Notes under the pieces: generated by a model
Database searches by the model: none
Told to the model about the DNA's origin: nothing
What the model saw: the letters and a program-made list of their open reading frames with translations, nothing else
Translations under genes and position numbers: made by a program
Source: Pantoea anthophila
Lineage (GTDB): Bacteria; Pseudomonadota; Gammaproteobacteria; Enterobacterales; Enterobacteriaceae
Direction: 5' to 3'
DNA length: 64,000 nucleotides
Assembly (NCBI RefSeq): GCF_006494375.1
Contig: NZ_VHIZ01000038.1
Coordinates: forward strand, 62,001-126,000
Shown: positions 39,553 through 48,823 of the stretch, piece after piece
Numbering within the stretch: position 1 is the first letter of the stretch
Layout: every line of letters starts with the position of its first letter

Positions 39553-40275
39553 ATGCAGTGGTGTAATCAGGCGCAGTCTGACATCCGTCTTGAGTGGGGG
39601 CCCGCGGCCGTCGGTTACGTTGCTCAGGATGTGGACTGTATTGTGATCGTTGACGTCATGTCATTTTCCACCTGTGTCAGTCTGGCGGTCGACCAGGGCG
39701 CACAGGTTTATCCGTACCCCTGGAAAGATGCCTCTGCGTTGACGTATGCAGACAGCATCGGAGCAAGGGCAGCCAGCCCTGACAGGCTGAGTGGTACGGG
39801 CGGTTTCAGTCTCTCTCCGGCGTCGATGCGAAAACTGGCCGCGGGCGAAAAACTGGTGCTTCCCTCTCCCAATGGTTCAGCGATTTCGTTCCTGGCGCGG
39901 GAGAGTGGTGTGACGGTATTCAGCGGCTGTTTCCGGAATCTCTCACTCACTGCCAGAGCCTGTCGTGACTTCCGGCGCGTCCTGGTTATCCCCTGCGGCG
40001 AGCGGTGGCCTGACGGCACGCTTCGCCCTGCGATCGAAGACTATCTGGCCGCAGGCGGCATTATTGCCGCTATCGGACGTGACCGCTGTTCCCCGGAAGC
40101 ACAGGGGGCGGTCGCCGCCTGGCAGCAGATGAATCCGCTATCCCTTCGCGAGTGCTCTTCAGCCCGGGAACTTCAGCAGCGCGGGTTTGGTGAGGATGTC
40201 GATCTCTGTCTGGAGGTGGACAGCGGGCAACAGGCATGTCAGTTGCAGGGTGATTTTTATACCGCCCGGCAGTGA
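39553..40275 (+). CDS. ComB-like (2-phosphosulfolactate phosphatase family) protein
   Basis: A 240-residue protein of the expected family length, with GGAGGATAAGAG before the ATG. Family motifs are the start IVIVDVMSFSTCVSLAVDQGA (about residues 30-50) and LPSPNGSAISFLA near residue 103. The family is known from ComB, which removes phosphate from 2-phosphosulfolactate in coenzyme M synthesis. Enterobacteria do not make coenzyme M, so this copy probably acts on another phosphoester. No other coenzyme M genes are nearby. Regulation is unknown. Confidence 0.8.
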   Translation: MQWCNQAQSDIRLEWGPAAVGYVAQDVDCIVIVDVMSFSTCVSLAVDQGAQVYPYPWKDASALTYADSIGARAASPDRLSGTGGFSLSPASMRKLAAGEKLVLPSPNGSAISFLARESGVTVFSGCFRNLSLTARACRDFRRVLVIPCGERWPDGTLRPAIEDYLAAGGIIAAIGRDRCSPEAQGAVAAWQQMNPLSLRECSSARELQQRGFGEDVDLCLEVDSGQQACQLQGDFYTARQ

Positions 40276-40331
40276 AGGATCTGAGCCTGTCAGTGCGCGT
40301 TCAGCGACCCGACAGGCGGGAAGGGCAGGGG

Positions 40332-40679
40332 TTACTTCTTCTTATTCATCATCGATTTCAGGTCAGCAAAAGGATTGTAGGTGGCTTCACCGACATCCTT
40401 TTGTGCATCCTCGCCTGCCACGACGCGGGTGCCATACTGGTCAGCTTCGGTATACTTCGAGTGCTCATGGTCATGACAATAGAGACACAACAGTTCCCAG
40501 TTACTGCCATCTTCCGGGTTGTTGGTGTGGTCATGGTCAATATGGTGAACCGTCAGTTCACGCAGGTTTGAATAAACAAACTCGCGCGAGCAGCGACCAC
40601 ACACCCAGGGATAGAGTTTGAGTGCTTTTTCACGGTAGCCGCTTTCAAGCCGCGCATAGTTTTTAGGGATTAAAGCCAT
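40332..40679 (-). CDS. yajD: HNH-type nuclease family protein YajD
   Basis: A 115-residue protein matching YajD in length and pattern. A zinc pair CGRC is followed by HHIDHDHTNN, the HNH core, and the second pair CLYCHDHEHSKY. The tail ends with FADLKSMMNKKK. Such proteins bind zinc and probably nick or cut DNA; a role in the host chromosome family is not established. It converges with the ComB-like gene (57 bases apart). This may be a plasmid copy of a chromosomal gene. Confidence 0.88.
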   Translation of the reverse strand: MALIPKNYARLESGYREKALKLYPWVCGRCSREFVYSNLRELTVHHIDHDHTNNPEDGSNWELLCLYCHDHEHSKYTEADQYGTRVVAGEDAQKDVGEATYNPFADLKSMMNKKK

Positions 40680-40855
40680 TGCCGAAAGTACCTGTTATGC
40701 AGAGAGGTTCACGAGAGTGCTGCCAATATATCCCACAATCGGACAGAAGAAGAGATCATCCTCTGCTGTTGTGAAGGAGTGGGTGAAAAGAGCCATTTAT
40801 TTCAATCGCATAGCCGGAATAAATGGCTGTTTCCCGCTTTGCTTACGGCGTTCTA

Positions 40856-41023
40856 CTAAATGTAATGCAGAACACCATAAACGGCCCAGAAAATGGCGTT
40901 AGCACCAAGATAAGTCCAGCACCCCCAGTAGGCTATGGGTTCGCGGCGAGTACGGAGTTTAGGCAGAAAGGCCAGTAAATAGAGTGCAGAGGCAATAAGC
41001 GAAACGAAATAGAAAAATTTCAT
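40856..41023 (-). CDS. Small two-span membrane protein, 55 residues
   Basis: The ATG at 41023 lies 6 bases after AGGAGAG. The protein (MKFFYFVSLIASALYLLAFL at the start) has two hydrophobic spans, about residues 3-20 and 33-52, joined by a basic loop KLRTRREP, which predicts both ends on the same side. A longer in-frame extension has no ribosome site. No family recognised. The strong ribosome site is the main support. Confidence 0.65.
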   Translation of the reverse strand: MKFFYFVSLIASALYLLAFLPKLRTRREPIAYWGCWTYLGANAIFWAVYGVLHYI

Positions 41024-41238
41024 CGTTCTCTCCTGATTAATATCCTTTATTTCAGGATAGTCAGGACTGACTATTTTGCGCGGTGCTTCATCACAGGAGT
41101 GCTCACCCCTCCCTCTGCCAGCCTGTATCGGCAACATTCAGAAGGAAACAGAGCGAAACGGCGGAGTGAGAACACCGGACATTGTCGGCAGAGATGCCAC
41201 TCCATGGCGTACAAACTCCTAAAGCGCTTTATTCAGAA

Positions 41239-41415
41239 CTACTTAGAAGGACGGCGACTAATCTTGCCTCCTTTCCGACCCGCTTCCCTGGCTTTTTCAT
41301 GATCATTCTTGAAATTGCCCCCACTGACCTTGCCTCCTGCACTGCCAGCTTCACTCGCGCGTTCTGGATCGTTGGCAAAATTACCGGCACCACCTCTGTA
41401 TTTCTGTTGTGTCAT
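41239..41415 (-). CDS. KGG-repeat general stress protein (YciG/YmdF-like)
   Basis: A 58-residue protein, start MTQQKYRGGAGNFANDPERA, read on the minus strand behind a consensus AGGAGGT. It has two glycine-rich KGG repeats: GGNFANDPERASEAGSAGGK-like and GGNFKNDHEKAREAGRKGGK. Family members are sigma-S-dependent, very hydrophilic proteins linked to osmotic and acid stress and motility. It lies between a small membrane protein and a hypothetical gene. Confidence 0.9.
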   Translation of the reverse strand: MTQQKYRGGAGNFANDPERASEAGSAGGKVSGGNFKNDHEKAREAGRKGGKISRRPSK

Positions 41416-41613
41416 AGAAAGACCTCCTATCAGTGTTCCGTAAGATAAAAAGGACTAGCTAGCCACAGCAGGAAGGATAGTCGTCCGCTTCGTTTAAGCA
41501 AAGGCAGACGATGAATTCCTTGATAAGTGGAGGGTTAATGAATGAATTTTTAGCGCCGGCAGGGTCATGGCAGTTGAACTACGCTTAAAAGCCTGACGAA
41601 AAAGGAGAACGCA

Positions 41614-41910
41614 ATGCGTAATGACACCTTAATCGACACGCTGGAGCTGGGTTCCGGTGGACAGAAACAGAAATATGAAATTTATGGTGATGATGACCAG
41701 ATGCCCACTTATGCCGTGATCTACCGGCAGCAGGGTGATAGCTGGCAGGCCCTGGAGGAGAAGCTTACTTTCGCTGCGCAGGATGAACAGCAGGAGGCAA
41801 CAGGAGCAATGGGCTACGGCTCCGGCGATACATTGCCAGATTTGCGCGATCTGCCCGCTGAAGCGCGGGCGCGGTGCGAAGAACACTGGCAGGAGCAGAA
41901 CGAAAGGTAG
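41614..41910 (+). CDS. Hypothetical acidic protein, 98 residues
   Basis: GGAG lies 7 bases upstream of the ATG. The product is acidic (MRNDTLIDTLELGSGGQKQK start, then a mixed beta-strand segment YEIYGDDDQMPTYAVIYRQQ). Its C-terminus is a predicted charged helix ending EEHWQEQNER. It has no signal or membrane span. I do not recognise the family. Confidence 0.6.
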   Translation: MRNDTLIDTLELGSGGQKQKYEIYGDDDQMPTYAVIYRQQGDSWQALEEKLTFAAQDEQQEATGAMGYGSGDTLPDLRDLPAEARARCEEHWQEQNER

Positions 41911-42259
41911 AAGGAAAGTGTGCCGCTAAGTTCCTGAAACCGTGCGGACACGTAATTTATCCGGATGCGGCGGAAGAGAAGCCTGCGCAGCTTTATATCT
42001 TCCTGGCCTGCCGCTGTCCGGGGTTACATTATGCTAATAAAATGTAACAAATTCATTGATTAAACCACCTGCAGCAATCGTTAAAGGTTTTCCCACTACG
42101 GGCGATAACCCATAGGCGTTGAGCCCGCCGATCATTGACGAAACCGGTACTCAGCGCCGAGTTCTGAACGCGAACGGACCTGCATTTAGCCCTCCTTTTA
42201 CACACCAGTAAACGCAAAATTTATGCGTAAGTTAATCTTATAAAAGCGAAAATAATAAT
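41911..42259. other. Leader region of the FIST-type receptor gene
   Basis: Contains the sigma-28-like promoter at 42082-42108 and a leader of about 150 bases ending in an AT-rich stretch before the ATG. No gene seen. Confidence 0.45.
42082..42108 (+). promoter_or_regulatory. Sigma-28-like promoter of the FIST-type receptor
   Basis: TAAAGGTT, 11 bases, then GGCGATAA. The -10 differs from the flagellar consensus GCCGATAA by one base and the spacing is ideal. It lies 151 bases before the receptor ATG. Confidence 0.7.
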
Positions 42260-44233
42260 ATGTCGATCATCAAGACGATCAAAAGTCGCCTGCCTGCTGC
42301 GCGTCTCCGGCGTAGCAGCCAGCCTGCAAATGGCACTTACGATTGCCGTGCAATGCCTGATTCACTCTCTTCCATCGGCCTGAGCGCACGCGCGGGCGGG
42401 ATCCTGATGACCTTTGTTCCGCCTGAGGCGGATTTCCGGCGCGTCAGTCAGGCCTGGCAACGCTTTACGTCTGCCGATCTGACGGTGCTGACACTCTCCT
42501 CGAATGGCGCGCTGAGCAGCAGCCGTCCACAGAGCACTTACTGTGAGGGGAATGGTCCGGAAGGGAGCTATCTCTGGCTGCCGGACACGCTGATCGCCCG
42601 TCATGAGACGCACATTGTCGATCTTCACGTCGCCGATACGCAGACCGCCAGCCAGCGCATCAGCGCCATCCAGCAGGAGCTGGCGCGATTGCCGGTGCGG
42701 ATGCCGCTCTCTGCCGACCGTACTTTCGCCATGATTTACTGTGACGGGCTTTCCGCATCAGAAGGTTTTCTGATGCAGGCCTGGTACAACAGCGGCCGCT
42801 TTCCCTGCCTGGCCATTGGCGGTTCAGCGGGCGGCCGGATTACCTTTGATGGCACCTGGATCGGTGTCGGTGGCAAGGTGCTGCAGGGCAAAGCGGTGAT
42901 CGTTTTCTGCCAGATGGCGCCAGGAAAATCCTTTGCGCCGTTTAAAAGCCAGAACTTTACGCCACGCGATCAGAGCTGGCTGATTGCTGAAGCTGACCCG
43001 GTCGCGCGTACCGTCACCTCGGTATTTAACCGTCACGGTCAGCAGCAGCCCTTTGTTCCGGCGCTGTGCGAACACCTCAACTGCAATGAAGCGCAACTGG
43101 CCGAGCGGCTGAAAGGGCTGACCTTTGGCGTTAAAGTCGGGGATGAGTTTTTTATCCGCTCCATTGCCAAAATCGAATCCAGCGGCGTGCAGTTTTTCTG
43201 CGACCTTGAGTTTGGCGACCGGCTGTTCCTGATGCAGGAAAAAGATTTCCAGCAGACGACGCAGCAGGAGTGGCAGGCGTTTACCGCTCAGCATGGTAAA
43301 CCGGCGGCGATTCTGATGAATGACTGTATCCTGCGCCGCGTCGGCAATGCCGACAAGCTGCACAATGCCCATTTCTTTAAAGGGATTGCCGCCGCCGGTT
43401 TTTCCAGCTTCGGCGAAATTCTGGGCGTGCCGATCAACCAGACGCTTTCGGCGCTGGTGTTCTTCAATCGCGATGTGAAAGCCATGAGCCAGTTCCCGGT
43501 GGAGTATGCCGGTTATGCCGCGCATTACGCGCAACGCGGTCTGCGTCGCTGGGAAGCACTGAACAGCATCCAGACGCGGGTGCTCAATCGGGTGATCACC
43601 TATCAGCAGGCACTGACTCCGCTGATGGAAGCGCTGCCGGTGCTGGAACTGGCGACCCAGAGCCAGGGCGAAACCCTGAGCCTGGCGGAGAGCAGTATCC
43701 GTAACATCAGTAACATCGCGACGGAAAGTCAGCAGGCACAGGGCCGGCTGGATGAGGGGCTGGACGATCTGGAGAAAATTTCTAACGGCATCAACGACAT
43801 TACGCACGGCATCAGCAACATTGCTTTCCAGACCAATATTCTGGCCCTGAATGCGGCAGTCGAAGCGGCGCGCGCAGGCGAGGCGGGACGCGGCTTTGCC
43901 GTGGTGGCGGGCGAGGTTCGTCGGCTGGCGCACTCGTCGAAAGAGCAGGCTGAAGCGACCGCGAGTAACATCAGTGAGGCCGTAAGCACCATCTCACGTA
44001 TCCGGCTGGTGGCCAGTGATTCAGCGCAGACCGCCGCGCAGATGGCAGAGCGCAGCATCAGCGCAGCCGACACGCTGGCTGCCATGAATCAGCAGACGCG
44101 ACATGAGCGCGCCGATATTGCGAAGCACCTCGGCAGCCTGCGTGAACTCACGCAGGGCATGGACGCGATGCAGGAGGCAGTAGCCCAGCTCAAGGTGCTG
44201 CAGACGCTCTCCGGCGCACAGGTTAAAGGCTGA
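42260..44233 (+). CDS. Cytoplasmic chemoreceptor with FIST sensor domains
   Basis: A 657-residue protein without membrane spans. Residues about 60-240 match the FIST N domain (including [20 protein letters not shown] and GTWIGVGG) and about 250-390 the FIST C domain, thought to bind small ligands such as amino acids. A methyl-accepting signalling domain with [32 protein letters not shown] follows from about 440, without a HAMP domain or C-terminal pentapeptide. It probably senses an internal metabolite and feeds the CheA/CheW array. A sigma-28-like promoter precedes it. The ribosome site is weak. Confidence 0.9.
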   Translation: MSIIKTIKSRLPAARLRRSSQPANGTYDCRAMPDSLSSIGLSARAGGILMTFVPPEADFRRVSQAWQRFTSADLTVLTLSSNGALSSSRPQSTYCEGNGPEGSYLWLPDTLIARHETHIVDLHVADTQTASQRISAIQQELARLPVRMPLSADRTFAMIYCDGLSASEGFLMQAWYNSGRFPCLAIGGSAGGRITFDGTWIGVGGKVLQGKAVIVFCQMAPGKSFAPFKSQNFTPRDQSWLIAEADPVARTVTSVFNRHGQQQPFVPALCEHLNCNEAQLAERLKGLTFGVKVGDEFFIRSIAKIESSGVQFFCDLEFGDRLFLMQEKDFQQTTQQEWQAFTAQHGKPAAILMNDCILRRVGNADKLHNAHFFKGIAAAGFSSFGEILGVPINQTLSALVFFNRDVKAMSQFPVEYAGYAAHYAQRGLRRWEALNSIQTRVLNRVITYQQALTPLMEALPVLELATQSQGETLSLAESSIRNISNIATESQQAQGRLDEGLDDLEKISNGINDITHGISNIAFQTNILALNAAVEAARAGEAGRGFAVVAGEVRRLAHSSKEQAEATASNISEAVSTISRIRLVASDSAQTAAQMAERSISAADTLAAMNQQTRHERADIAKHLGSLRELTQGMDAMQEAVAQLKVLQTLSGAQVKG

Positions 44234-44337
44234 TTTATCTCGATAAAATGTAAGAAATTGCGATATAAGCGCATCGGCCAGGCAAGCCGCGCCCGCAGTT
44301 GTTACACTTGTCGGTGATTAACCACGCAGAGGTATAA

Positions 44338-45354
44338 ATGAAAATCAAAAGTTATGCAGCCATGCAGGCTGGCCAGGCCCTGGAACTCTATGAGTACGAT
44401 GCCGCCGAGCTGGCAGCCGAAGAAGTTGAAGTCGAGGTCGAGTATTGTGGCGTCTGCCACTCAGACCTGTCGATGATCGACAACGAATGGGGCATCTCTC
44501 AGTTTCCGGTGATCGCCGGACACGAAGTCATCGGCCGGGTCTCTGCCCTGGGTGATGCGGCTAAAAACAAAGGACTCTCTGTCGGTCAGCGAGTGGGCAT
44601 TGGCTGGACGGCAAAAAGCTGTCAGCACTGTGATGCCTGTATCAACGGCGAACAGGTTAACTGCCAGCAGGGCAGTATCCCGACCATCATGAATAAAGGT
44701 GGTTTTGCCGAGAAGCTGCGCGCTGACTGGCAGTGGGTGATCCCGCTGCCGGAGAAGCTGGATGCAGCGACCGCGGGTCCCCTGCTGTGTGGCGGGATTA
44801 CCGTCTTTAAACCGCTGCTGATGAGCAACATTACTGCCACCAGCCGCGTCGGCGTGATTGGTATCGGCGGTCTGGGCCACATTGCGATCAAGATCCTGCA
44901 CGCGATGGGCGCCGAAGTTGTGGCCTTCAGTTCAACGCCGGATAAGAAGCAGTCAATCCTGGATATGGGTGCTGACGAAGTGGTTAACAGCCGCGACGCT
45001 GAAGCCCTGAAGAAACAGGCGGGTCGTTTTGATCTGATCCTGAGCACCGTCGCTGTCGACCTCGACTGGAAGCCCTATTTCGCTGCGCTGGCTCCTCAGG
45101 GCAAATTCCACACCGTGGGTGCTGTGATGAAGCCGATTGAAGTGAGTGCTTTCGAACTGATCATGGGTGACAAGGCGGTGACGGGGTCGTCCACCGGTTC
45201 GCCAGGCCAGCTGCGTTCCCTGCTGCGCCTCGCTTCCCGGGCTGACATTGCCCCTCAGGTTGAGTATTTCCCGATGTCTGACATCAATAAGGCGCTGGAC
45301 CACGTTCGTGCCGGTAAAGCCAATTACCGTGTGGTACTGAAAGCCGATTTCTGA
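44338..45354 (+). CDS. Zinc-dependent NADP alcohol dehydrogenase (YahK-like)
   Basis: A 338-residue medium-chain dehydrogenase of the cinnamyl-alcohol type. Catalytic zinc ligands lie in YCGVCHSD (Cys37) and GHE (His62, Glu63); structural zinc is held by Cys95, Cys98, Cys101 and Cys109. The Rossmann motif is [11 protein letters not shown]. These enzymes reduce aldehydes to alcohols with NADPH, often for detoxification. The gene is followed by its own strong terminator and seems monocistronic. The exact substrate cannot be named. Confidence 0.92.
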   Translation: MKIKSYAAMQAGQALELYEYDAAELAAEEVEVEVEYCGVCHSDLSMIDNEWGISQFPVIAGHEVIGRVSALGDAAKNKGLSVGQRVGIGWTAKSCQHCDACINGEQVNCQQGSIPTIMNKGGFAEKLRADWQWVIPLPEKLDAATAGPLLCGGITVFKPLLMSNITATSRVGVIGIGGLGHIAIKILHAMGAEVVAFSSTPDKKQSILDMGADEVVNSRDAEALKKQAGRFDLILSTVAVDLDWKPYFAALAPQGKFHTVGAVMKPIEVSAFELIMGDKAVTGSSTGSPGQLRSLLRLASRADIAPQVEYFPMSDINKALDHVRAGKANYRVVLKADF

Positions 45355-45372
45355 TGGAAGCCTGGATAATCA

Positions 45373-45400
45373 ATGCCGCAGCCTGCTGCGGCATTTTTTT
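45373..45400 (+). terminator. Terminator of the alcohol dehydrogenase gene
   Basis: ATGCCGCAGC and GCTGCGGCAT form a perfect stem with a CT centre and end in seven T, 18 bases after the stop. Confidence 0.92.
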
Positions 45401-45404
45401 ATCT

Positions 45405-46073
45405 TCATTGTGTGACTAATCCCTCTTCCAGAGCCGCGGCGATGACGTCATCTGCTGTGACGCCGAACCAATTTTCTGTCGGACATGCCCGATGACGACG
45501 GTGCCAGGCGGCAACCATCTGATAGCCCAGCGTATACCCATACCAGCGGCGATATGCACCGGTGCCGAAGAACCAGGCTGAATGGTCGTACCGGGCGCTT
45601 TGCAGCGTCGTCAGGGGGACCGGGTTAGCCTGTAATTCACTGAGCTCGATGGCACACTCCCAGGGTTCTGCCGCTGTTTCCAGCAGCCAGCAGACAAACT
45701 GACCGGCCAGACCTTCGCTGACTAATGCTTCCCCCAGCGTCCAGCCATACCCGGGCCCGCGCATGCGCAGACAGTGATGGACCTCGTGCACGATCTGCCG
45801 CATCAGCCTGCCATTTTGCAGCTCCCGGGACAGGTTCGGGTTTGCCGGATCAATGGCCATGCCGAACAATGTCGAACTGTAAGCCCTGCCTGCAAAACCT
45901 GTTTCAGGTATCACAGCCTCCGGTACACACTGAATTAATATATCCAGACGTGGAACGTCTGTTACGCACGAGAGATGGTGGAAGGCGGTTTCAGCTTCCC
46001 TGACGATAACCGATTCGTACTGCCTGACCTGACCTGATGCCTCCAGCCAGTGCAGTTTCCAAAGATGGTTCAC
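45405..46073 (-). CDS. DUF2268-type putative zinc metalloprotease
   Basis: A 222-residue protein with a GTG start (46073), 7 bases after AAGGAG. The motif IVHEVHHCLR (HExxH) is followed by GEALVSEGLAGQF with a further Glu, matching the predicted metallopeptidase active site of the DUF2268 family. It has no signal peptide. Members lie near stress or peptide-handling genes and lack a known substrate. It converges with the alcohol dehydrogenase. Confidence 0.75.
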   Translation of the reverse strand: MNHLWKLHWLEASGQVRQYESVIVREAETAFHHLSCVTDVPRLDILIQCVPEAVIPETGFAGRAYSSTLFGMAIDPANPNLSRELQNGRLMRQIVHEVHHCLRMRGPGYGWTLGEALVSEGLAGQFVCWLLETAAEPWECAIELSELQANPVPLTTLQSARYDHSAWFFGTGAYRRWYGYTLGYQMVAAWHRRHRACPTENWFGVTADDVIAAALEEGLVTQ

Positions 46074-46436
46074 AGGGAACTCCTTTCAGGGGGATAGTCA
46101 TTTCTCTATCAGGCAGTCTGGCCTAATCCTGTCGAATCTGAAAGCGATGCCTTTTATCACTGACAGGAGGGGCTGAAAACTTCGACGGGTATCGCATCAG
46201 GTATCGACTGCTGTCCCGATATTCTCGCCAGCACGATGACATTGCCATCGTGCTGGCGCATGGTGGTGCCGACTTATGGGGAAGGTAGTCAGGCACAGTT
46301 TCTTGATTGACCGGTGTTTAATAACATACGCGGCGGGATGGGGCATGACCAGGGTAAGGATCAGGGCCTGGTCATGCCTGAATACCGCGATCGGCTGCAG
46401 CGGGCAACCAGCGTAACGGCAGTACGTTCACCCTGA
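46074..46436. other. Gap with two strong inverted repeats
   Basis: The 363 bases hold CGCCAGCACGATG at 46226-46238 with its exact complement at 46246-46258 (7-base loop) and GGCATGACCAGG at 46342-46353 with its complement at 46367-46378. Neither has a following T-run. No gene is supported. The second hairpin lies 58 bases from the H-NS stop and may act as a transcript end. Confidence 0.55.
46226..46258. repeat. 13-bp perfect inverted repeat with 7-base loop
   Basis: CGCCAGCACGATG pairs with CATCGTGCTGGCG exactly. No T-run follows on either strand, so it is not an ordinary terminator. It could be a mobile-element remnant, a REP-like unit or a protein site. Confidence 0.5.
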
Positions 46437-46838
46437 TCAGATCAGGAAATCATCCAGCGACTGACCCTTATCAATGGCTGTTTTGATCACGCTGGGCGTC
46501 CGGCCCTGACCTGTCCAGAAGTGAACCTGGCCCTGAGCATCGCTGTAACGGTATTTCGCCGGACGCTTCGCCCGTTTCTTTTTACCGGGAGCCGGGGTCG
46601 GGGTGCTGTTGACCAGCTCCGCCGGATCAATGCCTTCTTCCTGCAACAGCTCCTGGTAGAAGGCCAGTTTCTCCGCCTTCTCACGCGCCTCTGCTGCCCG
46701 CGCATTTTCCTCTTCGCGACGCTCGTTCACCACGGCCTCTAATTTCTGATGTAACTCTTCCAGCGTGGCCACAGTCAGATGGCGTGCCTCGGCGCGAAGC
46801 GTGCGGATATTATTCAGGCTGTTCAGGTTCTTATTCAT
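46437..46838 (-). CDS. H-NS family nucleoid protein, copy 1
   Basis: A 133-residue H-NS/StpA paralogue. An N-terminal coiled-coil oligomerisation domain ([21 protein letters not shown] to about residue 65) is joined by a proline/lysine linker to the DNA-binding domain with [11 protein letters not shown] (near residue 115). It ends SLDDFLI, as does the second copy at 48824. Such plasmid-borne proteins silence AT-rich genes and reduce the effect of the plasmid on the host. A GAGAA site precedes the ATG. Confidence 0.92.
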   Translation of the reverse strand: MNKNLNSLNNIRTLRAEARHLTVATLEELHQKLEAVVNERREEENARAAEAREKAEKLAFYQELLQEEGIDPAELVNSTPTPAPGKKKRAKRPAKYRYSDAQGQVHFWTGQGRTPSVIKTAIDKGQSLDDFLI

Positions 46839-47015
46839 ACAAAATTCTCAAATACTCAAGTTAATCAATAAAGTGCAAATTTTTCAGCGGGCAAGGGTAA
46901 CACTGACCCGCATGCCATTTGAAGTCTCTCTGTAGATTTATGCACTGCTTTTCCGGTTTTGGGTGTGTTCCCTGAGTTGACCCGACGTAATATAAAAGCG
47001 AAATCTGCTGATAAA

Positions 47016-47032
47016 ATAGCGATTATCGCTAT
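47016..47032. promoter_or_regulatory. Palindrome upstream of the diguanylate cyclase gene
   Basis: ATAGCGAT-T-ATCGCTAT has perfect 8-base arms and lies 82 bases before the cyclase ATG. It may be an operator; no regulator can be named. Confidence 0.45.
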
Positions 47033-47113
47033 CGAAAGGGGATTGCGGGATTTACATTTTTGCCGGGGGATAACTGTGCTTAAATCAGTCAACAGGTTTT
47101 ATTAAGGACAGGC

Positions 47114-48670
47114 ATGAAGTTTCGCCGTAAAAATGATGAGACAGCGTCAGGGATTTCCCCCCTTCTCAGAAGCATTACGCTGTCAGGCGTATTGCTTGCT
47201 GTCCTGGTGATTGGATCCGATCTCTGGTCGTTGCGTGAAGACTGGAACAACACCGTCAGGAAAGTTGAGGATACGGCGGTCAACCTGTCGCTATCGCAGG
47301 CGCGCCAGGCGGACGATACGTTTTTACAGACCGAACTCTCTTTGCGTGAATTACAGCGCGAGCTCGAAAAGCAGATTGCGACGAACGGGGTGGATGGCCG
47401 GGGGCTGAGCGAGACAATGCGCCTGCTGCAGAGCCGTCTGCCTCAGCTTCACGGCCTGTTTTACTATGATGCGCACGGTAAGTGGATAGCAACTTCCATG
47501 AACCGTATCCCGCCTGATATTAATAATGCCGATCGCGAATATTTTGCTTATCACCGCTCCAGTCTGCGAAACACTCTGCATGTTGGCCCGGTGCTGCGCA
47601 GTCGCACCACGCATGAACTGGTGATTCCGGTGACGCTGCGTGTTAATGATGCCTATAATGGGTTTCGCGGCGTTTTACTGGCCACCATCAAAGTGGACTA
47701 CTTCCGCCGTTTTTACAGCTACTACGAGCTCAGTGAAGGGGATGTACTGGTGCTGATGCTGGCAGACAGTACGGTGCTCTACGCCCGGCCAATGCCGGAT
47801 AGCTACATCGGTAAAAACCTCTCGGTGAGTCCGCTTTTCCTGAAGATGCTGGCGAATGCCGACAAAGGCAGCGGTCAGTGGACCGCCGCACTGGATGGTA
47901 AACAGCGCATCTTTGGTTTTGTCCGATCGCAGCGCTATCCGCTGGTGGTTGCCGCCGGGTATGACAAACGCGCCCTGTTTCAGCACTGGCTCAGAGGCTG
48001 GGTACAGGATCTGATACTGAGCCTGATCCTGCTGGCCGTTATCATCTTACTGGGTAACTTTGTACTGCGTCAGGCACGGCATACGCTGCGGTATCAGCGT
48101 GAGCTGACCCGACTGCGCGATGAGCTGACCGCAGCTAACCGCTCCCTGGAAAATCTGGCACACAGTGATGGCCTGACTGGCGTGGCCAACCGGCGCTATT
48201 TTGATCAAATGCTGATGCAGAGCCTGCAGAAGGCGGCGCTCAGCGGCGAGCCTGTATCACTGATTCTGTTTGATATCGACTATTTCAAACGTTACAACGA
48301 TACCTATGGCCATGTCGCCGGTGATGATTGTCTGAAAAAAGTCGCTGCCGTGCTGGCACAGAACACGCGGCGTAAAAACGAACTCACGGCACGCTACGGC
48401 GGAGAAGAGTTTGCGATTATTCTGCCGGATCAGCCGCTGTCAGCCGCGCTCCATCTCGCTGAAACCCTCATCGAAGCCGTTAATCAGCTTGATATTCCGC
48501 ACCTCACTTCTGAACTGCCGCAAAAACATGTCACGCTGAGTGCTGGCTGTGCTGTAAGCCTGGCGGCTGACTCTCCGTCAGCGCCTCAGGCGTTGATAGC
48601 GCGCGCGGACGAGGCTCTGTATCGTGCAAAACGGGCAGGGCGAAACCAGGTTATGGGTGAAGAGCAGTAA
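47114..48670 (+). CDS. Membrane diguanylate cyclase with periplasmic sensor
   Basis: A 518-residue protein with spans at about 22-40 and 299-318 around a periplasmic Cache/CHASE-like domain (TDTF-type start of helices, then NDAYNGFRGVLLATIKVDYF). The cytoplasmic GGDEF domain starts at LENLAHSDGLTGVANRRYFD (about 345) and has an intact active site, GGEEF at 429-433, preceded by FDIDYFKRYND. The inhibitory I-site position reads RKNE (420-423), Glu in place of the usual Asp, so feedback control may be weaker. It should make c-di-GMP in response to an outside signal. H-NS genes flank it on both sides. Confidence 0.92.
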   Translation: MKFRRKNDETASGISPLLRSITLSGVLLAVLVIGSDLWSLREDWNNTVRKVEDTAVNLSLSQARQADDTFLQTELSLRELQRELEKQIATNGVDGRGLSETMRLLQSRLPQLHGLFYYDAHGKWIATSMNRIPPDINNADREYFAYHRSSLRNTLHVGPVLRSRTTHELVIPVTLRVNDAYNGFRGVLLATIKVDYFRRFYSYYELSEGDVLVLMLADSTVLYARPMPDSYIGKNLSVSPLFLKMLANADKGSGQWTAALDGKQRIFGFVRSQRYPLVVAAGYDKRALFQHWLRGWVQDLILSLILLAVIILLGNFVLRQARHTLRYQRELTRLRDELTAANRSLENLAHSDGLTGVANRRYFDQMLMQSLQKAALSGEPVSLILFDIDYFKRYNDTYGHVAGDDCLKKVAAVLAQNTRRKNELTARYGGEEFAIILPDQPLSAALHLAETLIEAVNQLDIPHLTSELPQKHVTLSAGCAVSLAADSPSAPQALIARADEALYRAKRAGRNQVMGEEQ

Positions 48671-48775
48671 CGCGGAGGATCAGCCATTGAGGGAGCTAAT
48701 GTGATGTCAGGAGGGTGTGGCAGACATGCATGACGGGGTTAGTTTCATCGCGTTTCGCTAAACAACAGGATGCAG

Positions 48776-48806
48776 AAAACCCGCCGGGCAACGCCGGGCG
48801 GGTTTT
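48776..48806. terminator. Bidirectional terminator between cyclase and H-NS copy 2
   Basis: AAAACCCGCC and GGCGGGTTTT pair with an inner GC-rich loop; T-runs of four occur on both strands. It lies between the convergent stops at 48670 and 48824. Confidence 0.75.
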
Positions 48807-48823
48807 GATAAACGCCTGCCGGA

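Noticed and set aside
42824-43933. 369-codon open frame antiparallel to the FIST receptor
   Set aside because: Shadow of the receptor gene; no ribosome site or family match.
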